From: an uncultured Oscillospiraceae bacterium
GTDB taxonomy: Bacteria > Bacillota > Clostridia > Oscillospirales > Oscillospiraceae
Assembly: GCA_900752445.1 (NCBI GenBank)
Contig: CAADVN010000252.1
Coordinates: 1 to 29,240, forward strand
Direction of reading: 5' to 3'
DNA: 29,240 bases
Position numbers and translations under genes: made by a program. Each line of letters opens with the position of its first letter. The stretch's first letter is position 1. Shown here piece after piece: positions 7,433 through 17,019 of this stretch. Below the pieces are notes generated by a model that was not told the origin of the DNA, searched no databases, and was given only the letters and a program-made list of their open reading frames with translations.

Positions 7433-8815
7433 ATGGGGCTCAGGGCACTGCCGGAAAAGCTGGTATGCGGCGTCACGGCGGTCTTCGTATTCTTGATATT
7501 TGCAGCGGCATTCAGGGCCCTGCTGGACGCGGCGGCGGATATATGGCTGTGGCTGCTGTGTTTCTGCGCCCTTGCCGCCGGGGCCTTCCTGCTCTCGCGC
7601 CGGCTGCCGGAGCGCCTTATGCTGCCCCTCATCCTCCTTGCCGCCCTCGCCTTCCGCCTGCCCCTGACCTTCACACCGGACGAGGCGCAGGTGAGCGACT
7701 TTGCCCTGCTCTACGACTCGGCGCAGCGGCTTGCCGCAGGCGACGTCTCGGTCTTCTCGGACAGCTATTTTCTCTACTGGGGCTACCAGATACCCTTCGT
7801 GCTCTACGAGGCGTTTGTAATCTCCCTCGGCGGCGGTGTCACAGCCCTGCGCATGCTGAACCTCGCATGGATGTGCGGTGCGGTGGGGCTGTGCTTTCTG
7901 CTCGCCCGCCTGGTCGGCGGAGCTCGGGCCGGTTTTATGGCAGGAGTGCTCTACGCCCTGTATCCGGGCGCGGCAGGTATGGCATCCGTGCTCACAAACC
8001 AGCACATCAGCCTGTTTTTCATCCTGCTCGGCGTCTGGCTGCTGCTGAGCAGGGGGCCGTTCTCCGAGACCGGGAACACAAGCTCCCGCCTGCTCTGGAG
8101 CGCACTTGCCGGGCTCTCCCTGGCCTTTGGCGGCCTCATGCGGCCCGAGGCCATACTCGCCGCAGCTTCAGCCCTCGTGACGGCCATCTGCCTGCTCCTG
8201 TCCGGAAGTCCGGGCTTCAGGCGCCTCGCCCCGGCCATGGCAGTGTTTGTCGCCGCCTATATCCTCACCTGGCTCACGGCCTCCGCGCTGGTCTCCGCCT
8301 CGGGCATCGCGCCCGGCGGCATCTCGAACAACAGGCCGGAGTGGAAATTCGTCCTGGGGCTCGACACCTCCAGCGAGGGCAGTTACTCCGAGGAGAATGC
8401 CTACATCCTCGACATTGAGGACGACGGCGAAAGACGCGGCGCGGCCAGCGCGGCCATCAGTGCATCCCTGAAGTCCTGCGATGAGCTGCCCGCCTTCTTC
8501 TGGCACAAGCTGCTGAAATTCTGGGGCGCGGCGGAGGACACCAGCTTCGCCTCCGGGCTGCCGCTCAGCTACGAGCAGCTGTTTTTTACGGAGCGGGCGG
8601 CCTTCCTCTTGGCCGCCGCCCTGGCGCTCTCGGGCTGCCTGTTCCTGCTTCGGAGAGGGGCCGGGGCCGCGGGGCTCATGCTCATGTGCCTTGTCTCGGC
8701 AAACTTCCTCTGCTACCTCGTCATTGAGGTGCAGCCGAGATACCGGCTCTTTATCATGCCGGCTGTGTTCGCCCTGGCTGCCGGCTATGGACATCGGAAG
8801 GAAAAGCGTGTATAA
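7433..8815 (+). CDS. Polytopic membrane glycosyltransferase, GT39/ArnT-like (GT-C fold)
   Basis: This 460-residue integral membrane protein has about ten hydrophobic segments and the layout of polyprenyl-phosphate-sugar dependent transferases. The acidic first loop, LTFTPDEAQVSDFALLYDSA around residue 80, resembles the catalytic loop of GT39/GT83 enzymes, which carries conserved acidic residues. The start at 7433 is fixed by GGAGGT with 7-base spacing and by the promoter just upstream; a much longer open frame extends leftwards but only because it runs antisense to rny. A PMT homologue follows after 33 bp on the same strand, so the two are probably co-transcribed and act on the same lipid-linked sugar pool, glycosylating either proteins or a cell-envelope polymer. 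The exact acceptor is unknown. Confidence 0.75.
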   Translation: MGLRALPEKLVCGVTAVFVFLIFAAAFRALLDAAADIWLWLLCFCALAAGAFLLSRRLPERLMLPLILLAALAFRLPLTFTPDEAQVSDFALLYDSAQRLAAGDVSVFSDSYFLYWGYQIPFVLYEAFVISLGGGVTALRMLNLAWMCGAVGLCFLLARLVGGARAGFMAGVLYALYPGAAGMASVLTNQHISLFFILLGVWLLLSRGPFSETGNTSSRLLWSALAGLSLAFGGLMRPEAILAAASALVTAICLLLSGSPGFRRLAPAMAVFVAAYILTWLTASALVSASGIAPGGISNNRPEWKFVLGLDTSSEGSYSEENAYILDIEDDGERRGAASAAISASLKSCDELPAFFWHKLLKFWGAAEDTSFASGLPLSYEQLFFTERAAFLLAAALALSGCLFLLRRGAGAAGLMLMCLVSANFLCYLVIEVQPRYRLFIMPAVFALAAGYGHRKEKRV

Positions 8816-8848
8816 TGTTTGGGCTATTGATGGAGCGGAGGTAAGGAC

Positions 8849-10747
8849 TTGTCTTATCTGACCTACCTGCTGCCGCTGGCTGCGGCGGCGTTCGTGATAT
8901 GGTGCGCCTGGCAGTGGCTGCCGCTGTTTTATGAGGAGCGGCTGGACGAGCCTGCCGAAGCTGAGGTGGAGACGGAGGGGACCGAGCCCGAAGCTCCCAA
9001 AAAGAAAAAGGGAAAGATCAAAAAACCGCCCTTCAGCTTTGCCTGCGAATGCGGCAGGCTGACGAGGAAGGACGTGCTCGCGGCGCTCGTCATCTGCGCC
9101 GCCTACGGTGCCACGGCCTTCACCGGCCTCGGCGACAGGAGCGCGCCGCAGAGCTGGTGCGAGTTCGCTGAGCGCGGGCGCTATGTGATAGTCGAGCTGC
9201 CGGAGAGCACCGTTATAGGGAACATCCGCTACTATACCGGCCTGCATACGGGCTCCTACTCCCTGGCCGTGTCGGAGGACGGGGAGGCCTGGACGGAGCT
9301 CGGCGAGATGGAGCAGGGCTATGCCGACCTCTTCAAGTGGCTGGACTTCCCGTCTGAGGACATGGAGGACCCGCCGGAGCGCATCGAGGGCAAGTACCTG
9401 CGCATCACCGCCTCGGCGACGCTGTCGCTGGGCGAGGTCGCCATCTACGACACCTGGGGAAATATGCTGGACGCCTCGACCTTCACTTACGACGCCGGGG
9501 CTGCGCCGCTCTTTGACGAGCAGGAGCTGGTACCCGAGGCCGCGACCTACCTGAACAGCAGCTACTTTGACGAGATATACCATGCGCGCACGGCGCTCGA
9601 GCACATCGAGAACGTCTATCCCTACGAGATAACGCACCCGCCCCTGGGCAAGCTCATAATCGGCATAGGCATCCGCATCTTCGGCATGACGCCCTTCGGC
9701 TGGCGCTTCATGGGCACGCTCTTCGGCCTGCTCATGCTGCCGATACTGTATGACTTCATAAAGCGCATGAGCGGTTCGACGAGGATAAGCATCTGCGGCA
9801 CTGTGATCTTCGCCTTCGACTTCATGCACTTCGTGCAGACGAGGATAGCGACGATTGACACCTATGCGGTGTTCTTCATCCTGCTCATGTACCTGTTCAT
9901 GTGGAGGTTCGTGTCGGGGGGCAAATGGCGGCACCTTGCGCTCTCGGGCCTGTTCTTCGGGCTTGGCGCGGCGAGCAAGTGGACCTGCGTCTACGCCGGC
10001 GGCGGGCTGGCCGTCATCTGGCTCATATACTGGATTAGCCGCCGGCGCGAAGAGGGCTTCTGGCGCGACTTTATCTCGAACTGCGCGTTTTGCCTCGTGT
10101 TTTTCGTGGCCCTGCCCGCGGCAATATACTACGCGAGCTACTACTGCTACGGCACGGCGAAGGGGCTGGAAGGCGGCCTCGGCATGTACTTCACGAAGGA
10201 CTACGCGAAGATCGTCTGGGACAACCAGGTCTATATGTGGGAGTACCACTCGGATCTGGTGTCCACACACCCCTACTCGAGCCGTTGGTACCAGTGGCTG
10301 GTGGACGCGAGGCCGATACTCTACTACCTCGAGTACTTCGACGACGGCACTAAGAGCGCATTCGGAGCCTTTTTGAACCCCGTGTTCTGCTGGGGCGGGC
10401 TGTTCGCCATAATAGGCTGCGGCGTGCTGGCGGTGAAGGACAGGGACGGGCGCGCGGCCTTCATAGTAATCGGCTACCTTGCGCAGTTTTTGCCCTGGGT
10501 GCTGGTGACGAGGCTGACTTTTGCATACCACTACTTCCCCTCGGAGGTCTTCATGGCCCTGGCGCTCTGCCACATGTGGCGGCGCTGCCGGGACGAGGGG
10601 CTGTTCCGCTGGGAGCGTCCGATGTACGCTTTCACGGGCTTGAGCATACTGCTGTTCACGGCCTTCTACCCGGTGCTCACCGGCGTCAGGACGGCGCGGT
10701 GGTACACGACATATTTCAATAAATGGTTCCCCAGCTGGCCGTTTTAG
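8849..10747 (+). CDS. Dolichyl-phosphate-mannose-protein mannosyltransferase homologue (PMT, GT39) with discoidin-like insert
   Basis: This 632-residue membrane protein belongs to the PMT family, which moves a sugar from a polyprenyl-phosphate carrier onto Ser/Thr of exported proteins. After one N-terminal helix (about 4-28) comes a charged cytoplasmic stretch with PKKKKGK, a second helix (about 74-92), then an extracytoplasmic beta-rich region (about 98-205) that looks like a discoidin/F5-8C carbohydrate-binding fold (RYVIVELPE, YSLAVSEDGEAW, KYLRITASA). The PMT catalytic part starts at SSYFDEIYHARTAL, where D241-E242 match the essential acidic pair, followed by ITHPPLGKLIIGIGIRIFG, a strong family motif. 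About ten further helices follow. Translation starts at TTG: GGAGGT lies six bases upstream, and the nearby ATG is out of frame. Confidence 0.85.
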   Translation: MSYLTYLLPLAAAAFVIWCAWQWLPLFYEERLDEPAEAEVETEGTEPEAPKKKKGKIKKPPFSFACECGRLTRKDVLAALVICAAYGATAFTGLGDRSAPQSWCEFAERGRYVIVELPESTVIGNIRYYTGLHTGSYSLAVSEDGEAWTELGEMEQGYADLFKWLDFPSEDMEDPPERIEGKYLRITASATLSLGEVAIYDTWGNMLDASTFTYDAGAAPLFDEQELVPEAATYLNSSYFDEIYHARTALEHIENVYPYEITHPPLGKLIIGIGIRIFGMTPFGWRFMGTLFGLLMLPILYDFIKRMSGSTRISICGTVIFAFDFMHFVQTRIATIDTYAVFFILLMYLFMWRFVSGGKWRHLALSGLFFGLGAASKWTCVYAGGGLAVIWLIYWISRRREEGFWRDFISNCAFCLVFFVALPAAIYYASYYCYGTAKGLEGGLGMYFTKDYAKIVWDNQVYMWEYHSDLVSTHPYSSRWYQWLVDARPILYYLEYFDDGTKSAFGAFLNPVFCWGGLFAIIGCGVLAVKDRDGRAAFIVIGYLAQFLPWVLVTRLTFAYHYFPSEVFMALALCHMWRRCRDEGLFRWERPMYAFTGLSILLFTAFYPVLTGVRTARWYTTYFNKWFPSWPF

Positions 10748-10750
10748 ATT

Positions 10751-10796
10751 GGGATCGTATCCACGGGCGGCATCGTCCACCCGTGGATACGATCCC
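10751..10796. other. Long perfect hairpin downstream of the PMT gene
   Basis: GGGATCGTATCCACGGG (10751-10767) and its exact complement (10780-10796) form a 17-bp stem with a 12-nt loop starting three bases after the PMT stop codon. No T-tract follows on either strand, so it is not a standard intrinsic terminator. It may be a factor-assisted terminator, an mRNA end-protecting stem, or a DNA-binding site. Confidence 0.55.
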
Positions 10797-10836
10797 TGGA
10801 ATGAGTGCTAATTTACAGGATATCAGGTGAAAGAGA

Positions 10837-11676
10837 ATGTTTTTAGCGGATTATCACGTACACAGCACCTGCTCCTTTGACGCGAAGAACAGGATGGCGG
10901 AGATGGCGAGGGTGTCGAAGCAGCGCGGCATGGCCGAGGTCTGCTTCACCGACCACTGCGACTTCGGCATGGCCGAGACGATGCAGATAGGCCCGGACAG
11001 CTTCAATCTGCCGAAGCAGCAGGCGCACCAGTACATCGAGGCGCTGGAGAAGGCCCCGGAGGGCATCTATATGACGCTCGGCCTGGAGCTGGGCGAGGGC
11101 AACCACGACCCCGCGAGGGCCAAGCGCATCTACGCAATGCCGGAGTATGACTTCATCCTCGGCTCGCTGCACAACCTGCGCGACGAGCAGGACTTCTACT
11201 ATATCCAGTACGAGAGCTATGAGCAGTGCTTCGAGCTGTATGACCGCTACCTGGACGAGCTCATAGAGCTGGCGGGCATCAATTGCTTCGACGCCATGGC
11301 GCACATAGGCTACTGCCTGAGGTACATGCACAAGCGCGGCTTTGACGCGCAGGTGACGATGGAGCGCAACGGCGACAAGGTGGACCTGCTCTTGCGCACG
11401 CTCATAGAAAACGGCAAGGGCATCGAGCTGAACGTGGCGGACCTCGTGGCCGGCGGGCGCGAGGATCCCCTGCTCATGACCTTTCCCTCCGTGGACATAC
11501 TCAGGCGCTACCGCGAGCTGGGCGGGGATATCATCACCGTCGGCTCCGACGCGCACAATGTAAAAGCCGCGGGCATAGGCATCAAGGAGGGCTATGAGCT
11601 CCTGCGCGACTGCGGCTTCAGGTATACGGCGATCTACCGGCGGCACAAGCCGGAATTCAAGAGAATAGAGCTCTGA
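10837..11676 (+). CDS. hisJ: PHP-domain histidinol-phosphatase, HisJ type
   Basis: This 279-residue protein is a metal-dependent phosphoesterase of the PHP superfamily, most similar in layout to HisJ (HisK-type) histidinol-phosphate phosphatases, which carry out the eighth step of histidine synthesis. The metal ligands of the fold are visible in order: ADYHVHS at the N-terminus (H7, H9), FTDHCDF near residue 40, LGLELGEG near 84, LGSLHNL, DAMAHIGYC and the terminal VGSDAHN. The start follows a modest AGGTGAAAGAG site. No other his genes are nearby; rpiB follows after 13 bp. Since rpiB feeds ribose 5-phosphate toward PRPP, a link with histidine or nucleotide supply is possible, but a general PHP phosphatase role cannot be excluded. 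Confidence 0.8.
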   Translation: MFLADYHVHSTCSFDAKNRMAEMARVSKQRGMAEVCFTDHCDFGMAETMQIGPDSFNLPKQQAHQYIEALEKAPEGIYMTLGLELGEGNHDPARAKRIYAMPEYDFILGSLHNLRDEQDFYYIQYESYEQCFELYDRYLDELIELAGINCFDAMAHIGYCLRYMHKRGFDAQVTMERNGDKVDLLLRTLIENGKGIELNVADLVAGGREDPLLMTFPSVDILRRYRELGGDIITVGSDAHNVKAAGIGIKEGYELLRDCGFRYTAIYRRHKPEFKRIEL

Positions 11677-11689
11677 GGAGGCAGGAAAA

Positions 11690-12130
11690 ATGATAGCGAT
11701 AGGCTCCGATCACGGCGGTTATTCCTTAAAGCAGGTGCTAATGAAGCATCTGGACGAGCGCGGACTGGAGTACAAGGACTTTGGCACCTACAGTGAGGAG
11801 AGCTGCGACTATCCCGACTACGGCGAGGCGGTGGCCCGGGCCGTGGCTTCGGGCGAGTATGAGCGCGGCATCGTCATCTGCGGCACGGGCATTGGCATCT
11901 CCATCTCGGCCAACAAGGTGCGCGGCATACGCGCGGCGCTCTGCGGGGACTGCTTCTCGGCTGAGATGACACGCAGGCACAACGACGCGAATATCCTCGC
12001 CCTGGGCGAGCGGGTCACCGGCCCGGGCCTGGCGATGAAGATCTGCGATATCTTCCTCGACACGCCCTTTGACGGCGGCAGGCACACCAGGCGCGTGGAA
12101 AAAATGATGGCTATTGAGGGCAGGGAGTAA
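11690..12130 (+). CDS. rpiB: Ribose-5-phosphate isomerase B
   Basis: RpiB interconverts ribose 5-phosphate and ribulose 5-phosphate in the pentose phosphate pathway. The 146-residue protein has the normal size and motifs of the RpiB/LacAB family: IGSDHGGYSLKQ at the N-terminus (D7, H8), DYPDYGEAVARAV, then GIVICGTGIGISISANKVRG carrying the catalytic cysteine C64, and RRHNDANILALG with H97. A strong GAGGAGG site precedes the ATG. It is tightly linked to the PHP phosphatase gene upstream and to the membrane protein downstream (20 bp gap), so the three are likely one transcript. The catalytic Cys fits true RpiB rather than LacA/LacB. Confidence 0.93.
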   Translation: MIAIGSDHGGYSLKQVLMKHLDERGLEYKDFGTYSEESCDYPDYGEAVARAVASGEYERGIVICGTGIGISISANKVRGIRAALCGDCFSAEMTRRHNDANILALGERVTGPGLAMKICDIFLDTPFDGGRHTRRVEKMMAIEGRE

Positions 12131-12150
12131 GCCGCCTGCCGGGAGGCTCC

Positions 12151-13275
12151 ATGGCAAAGAACAACAGGCCCGACGTATATAAGGGCAGACGCAAAAAGCT
12201 CAACGTGCTCGGCATAGTGCTCTCGGCGCTGGCAGTGCTGATAGTGGCGGTGCTCGTCGTGTTTGGCGCGTTTCAGAAGTATATAGTGTACAAGAACAGC
12301 GGCATCTCTCTCGAGCTGCCGATACTTGCCACGTCCTCACCGGCGCCTGAACCCGGAGAGGAGGGTTCGCCCTCCGTGGTCACGGCGGAGCTGGAGATAA
12401 CAGAGCCGGACTTTTCGGACATAGAGTCTATGGTCGGTGAGGACCAGGAGCGGATAGTCGCAGTACATGTGCCGGCGGACAAGGTGACGACTGAGAGTAT
12501 CGGCGCCTATGTGGAAAAGCTCAAATCCGTAGGCGGCAACGCCCTGGTGCTGGAGCTCAAGCCGCCCAGCGGCCAGCTGGTCTGGGCTTCGAGCTCACAG
12601 GTGGCGACGGACTACGGCACAGCCGGCACGCTCGACCTCGCGGCGCTGGTGAACGAGCTCAAGATGCAGGATATATACCTCATAGGTCAGCTCTGCTGCT
12701 GTACGGACGACCTCTTTGTCCAGCGCTGCCCCTCGGCCGCTCTGGCCCTGCCTTCCGGTACCCAGTTTTCAAACGAGGAGGGCTACTGGCTGGACCCCTA
12801 CAACTCCATGACCTCGCAGTACCTGAGGCAGCTCAGCCTCGAGCTGGCAGACATGGGCTTTGACGAGCTGCTCTACAAAAACCTGGCCATGCCGGTGACC
12901 GAGTCGCAGCTGCTGTATACGGTGCAGCTGAGCAGCGAGCCCAACCCTGTCTCCGCCGTCTGCGGGCTTGCGCTGGAGCTGGCGAACGAGCTGTCGAACA
13001 CGGACGTCAAGCTCTCCGCCATACTTGTCTCCACCGCGCTGCGTGCCAATCAGAGCTCGCAATCCGGCCAGGACCTGAGCGTGTTCTGCAAGCTGTTCGA
13101 CAGGCTCTACTGCGCCGCGGACTCGGTCTGGCAGGGCACGGTGGACCGCAGCAGCGTGGATTACTGGATGTACGACGGCGATATCGCCCTGCGCTTCATC
13201 CCCATGCTTCCCTATATAGACGATTCCGGCACCTTCACAAGCCAGGTCTACCGCGTGCCCGAGGGCCTCATCTGA
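12151..13275 (+). CDS. Membrane-anchored putative glycoside hydrolase (DUF4015-like)
   Basis: The 374-residue protein begins with a basic stretch, then one signal-anchor helix (about residues 18-42), so most of it is predicted outside the membrane. After an acidic, Pro/Ser-rich linker a globular domain starts at about residue 105 with a beta/alpha pattern: IVAVHVPADKV, VGGNALVLELKPPSGQLVW, MQDIYLIGQLCCC, LELADMGFDELLY. This resembles the putative glycosyl hydrolase domain often labelled DUF4015, a TIM-barrel related to GH13/GH66-type folds. I cannot point to certain catalytic acids, so activity is unproven. GGGAGG lies five bases before the ATG. It ends a three-gene run and is followed by a strong terminator. 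Confidence 0.6.
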   Translation: MAKNNRPDVYKGRRKKLNVLGIVLSALAVLIVAVLVVFGAFQKYIVYKNSGISLELPILATSSPAPEPGEEGSPSVVTAELEITEPDFSDIESMVGEDQERIVAVHVPADKVTTESIGAYVEKLKSVGGNALVLELKPPSGQLVWASSSQVATDYGTAGTLDLAALVNELKMQDIYLIGQLCCCTDDLFVQRCPSAALALPSGTQFSNEEGYWLDPYNSMTSQYLRQLSLELADMGFDELLYKNLAMPVTESQLLYTVQLSSEPNPVSAVCGLALELANELSNTDVKLSAILVSTALRANQSSQSGQDLSVFCKLFDRLYCAADSVWQGTVDRSSVDYWMYDGDIALRFIPMLPYIDDSGTFTSQVYRVPEGLI

Positions 13276-13281
13276 AAACGG

Positions 13282-13326
13282 CATAAAGCATCCCCGCCGG
13301 AGCTGTACCGGCGGGGATGCTTTATG
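13282..13326. terminator. Bidirectional terminator between the hydrolase-like gene and dnaJ
   Basis: A 19-bp perfect stem (13282-13300 with 13308-13326, core CATCCCCGCCGG) and a 7-nt loop lie between convergent genes, seven bases from one stop codon and two from the dnaJ stop. T-rich sequence follows on the plus strand (ATTTCTTTTTT) and a shorter CGTTTT on the minus strand, so it serves both transcripts. Confidence 0.88.
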
Positions 13327-13328
13327 TC

Positions 13329-14471
13329 TCATTTCTTTTTTCGTCCGAAGATGCCGCCGGACTCGGGCACCGGCTCATCCATGGCCCGGGCATAGTCGCG
13401 CAGGGCCTCCTTCTGGCTGTGGCTGAGGTTTTTGGGTACGGCTATGTTTACGGTGACGAAGTGGTCGCCGCGGCCCGAGCCTCTCAGGTAGGGGATGCCC
13501 TTGCCCTTGAGCCTGAAAACCGTGCCGGGCTGAGTGCCCTCGGGTATCGTGAGCTTCACCTTGCCGTCGAGCGTCGGGACCTCTATGTCCGCGCCGAGCG
13601 TCGCCTGGGCGAAGGTCACATATGCCGAGGACAGCACCGAGCTGCCGTCGCGCTCGAAGCTCTCGTGCCTGCGCACGGAGACCGTGACGAGCAGGTCGCC
13701 CGCCGGGCCGCCGTCGCGCCCCGCGTTGCCCTGGCCCTTCATGGATATGGTCTGGCCGTCGTCGATGCCGGCGGGTATGTTCACGCTGAGCTTGCGGTTG
13801 CGGCGCACGTTGGCCTTGCCCTTACAGGTCGGGCAGGGCTGGTGTATGATCTTGCCCGTGCCGCCGCACTTGGGGCAGGGGCCCTGGGACTGCACCATGC
13901 CGAAGGGCGTGCGCTGCGTCGTGCGGACGCTGCCCGTGCCCCGGCAGTCGGGGCAGACCTCCGGCGTCGTGCCGGGCGCGCAGCCCGTGCCGTGGCAGTC
14001 CGGGCACTGCTCCACCTTGGAGACGCTGACCTCCTTCTTGCAGCCGAAGGCCGCCTCCTCGAAGCTGATGCTGACCGAGGCCCTGAGGCTCTCGCCGCGC
14101 TTCGGGCCGCTGCGCTGGGACGAACCGCCGCCGAAGCCGAAGATGTCGCCCAGATCGCCGAATATATCTCCAAAGCCGCCGAAACCGCCGAAGCCTCCAA
14201 ACCCGGACGCCCCGTCAAAGCCGCCGAAGCCCTGGCTCGGGTCGAAGGCCGCGTGGCCGAACTGGTCGTATTTGGCCCGCTTCTCCGGGTCACCCAGCAC
14301 CTGGGCCGCCTCGTTGACCTCCTTGAACTTCGCCTCGGCCTCCTTGTCGCCGGGGTGCAGGTCGGGATGGTACTGTTTCGCCAGCTTCCTGTATGCCTTT
14401 TTAATCTCGTCTTCCGAGGCGCCCTTCTGAAGGCCGAGCACCTCGTAGTAGTCCCTTTTCTGTTCCGCCAT
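13329..14471 (-). CDS. dnaJ: Chaperone protein DnaJ
   Basis: DnaJ is the Hsp40 co-chaperone that delivers substrates to DnaK and stimulates its ATPase. The 380-residue protein is a full type I DnaJ: J domain (about 5-68) with the HPD motif at 35-37, a Gly/Phe-rich linker (about 79-118, with repeated GFGGF), four zinc-binding repeats with cysteine pairs at 156/159, 173/176, 199/202 and 213/216, and a C-terminal substrate domain. The fourth repeat reads CPTCKGKA. The ATG at 14471 was chosen (MAEQKRDYYEVLG) because GAGGTGA lies at good spacing; a GTG nine bases earlier overlaps this site and is unlikely. It is the last gene of the hrcA operon, 85 bp after dnaK with a hairpin in the gap. Confidence 0.97.
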   Translation of the reverse strand: MAEQKRDYYEVLGLQKGASEDEIKKAYRKLAKQYHPDLHPGDKEAEAKFKEVNEAAQVLGDPEKRAKYDQFGHAAFDPSQGFGGFDGASGFGGFGGFGGFGDIFGDLGDIFGFGGGSSQRSGPKRGESLRASVSISFEEAAFGCKKEVSVSKVEQCPDCHGTGCAPGTTPEVCPDCRGTGSVRTTQRTPFGMVQSQGPCPKCGGTGKIIHQPCPTCKGKANVRRNRKLSVNIPAGIDDGQTISMKGQGNAGRDGGPAGDLLVTVSVRRHESFERDGSSVLSSAYVTFAQATLGADIEVPTLDGKVKLTIPEGTQPGTVFRLKGKGIPYLRGSGRGDHFVTVNIAVPKNLSHSQKEALRDYARAMDEPVPESGGIFGRKKK

Positions 14472-14495
14472 TGCTTTCACCTCGCATTACGCGCC

Positions 14496-14525
14496 TTTGC
14501 GGGCGTACTTTCGCACGCCCGCAAA
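14496..14525 (-). other. Hairpin in the dnaK-dnaJ gap
   Basis: TTTGCGGGCGT (14496-14506) and its complement (14515-14525) form an 11-bp stem with an 8-nt loop. No U-tract follows on the minus strand. It could be a processing or partial-attenuation structure that lowers dnaJ expression relative to dnaK. Confidence 0.5.
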
Positions 14526-14556
14526 AACGCAGGGGTATATAAGAGGGGTGTAATTA

Positions 14557-16398
<1,842 letters not shown>

Positions 16399-16443
16399 GA
16401 TGTTCTTCCTCCAGTTGTATTTAAAAGATTGTAGTATACAAAG

Positions 16444-17019
16444 TTAATTTACGACCTTGACCATCGCGAAGCGGATGACCTTGTCGCCCATTTTGAAGCC
16501 CTTCTGGAGCTCCTGGACTATCTCGCCCTCGCCCTTCGTTTCGTCCTCCTCGTGCATGACCGCGTTGTGGAGGGACGGGTCGAACTTCTGCCCGAGCGCT
16601 TCTATCTCCGTGACGCCCATGCGCGAGAGGATGTCCTTAAGCTGGCTCATTATCATCTCGACGCCCTTGCGGTAGGCCTCATCGCAGGTCTCCTGCCCGA
16701 GCGCCCTCGCGAGGTTGTCGTAGACTGGCAGGAACTTCGTGACCGTGTCGGCACGCACGTCCTGATATATGTTCTCACGCTCCTTGGAGCTGCGCTTGCG
16801 GTAGTTGTCGTACTCGGCCGCGAGCCTGAGATACCTGTCCTTCTCGGCCTTCAGCAGCGTCTCTGCCGAGGGCTCGGCCGGCTTTTCCGGCTCTTTTTCG
16901 GCCTTTGGCTCCTCCCTCGGTTCCTCTGCCTTGGGAGCTTCAGCCTCGTTTTCCGTCTCCTGCGCCGGGAGCTCCTTCTCTTCCATCGGCTCCGGCGGGT
17001 CTTTCTTCTTACTGCTCAT
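16444..17019 (-). CDS. grpE: Nucleotide exchange factor GrpE
   Basis: GrpE releases ADP from DnaK. The 191-residue protein has a long disordered Glu/Pro/Lys-rich N-terminal tail (about 1-52), a coiled-coil region (LLKAEKDRYLRLAAEYDNYR, about 55-75), a helical dimer domain, and the C-terminal beta domain with the GrpE signature FKMGDKVIRFAMVKV. The start codon overlaps the end of hrcA by 11 bp and is preceded by GGGAGATATAA, indicating translational coupling. Confidence 0.96.
   Translation of the reverse strand: MSSKKKDPPEPMEEKELPAQETENEAEAPKAEEPREEPKAEKEPEKPAEPSAETLLKAEKDRYLRLAAEYDNYRKRSSKERENIYQDVRADTVTKFLPVYDNLARALGQETCDEAYRKGVEMIMSQLKDILSRMGVTEIEALGQKFDPSLHNAVMHEEDETKGEGEIVQELQKGFKMGDKVIRFAMVKVVN

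Noticed and set aside
8168..10780. 870-codon minus-strand open frame opposite the PMT gene
   Set aside because: It spans two real genes and an intergenic gap, has no recognisable domain and is rich in His, Arg, Val and Glu as expected for an antisense shadow.
10803..10811. Possible second CIRCE element
   Set aside because: Only one arm is present; the bases at the required N9 distance do not form the partner, so it is not called as an operator.
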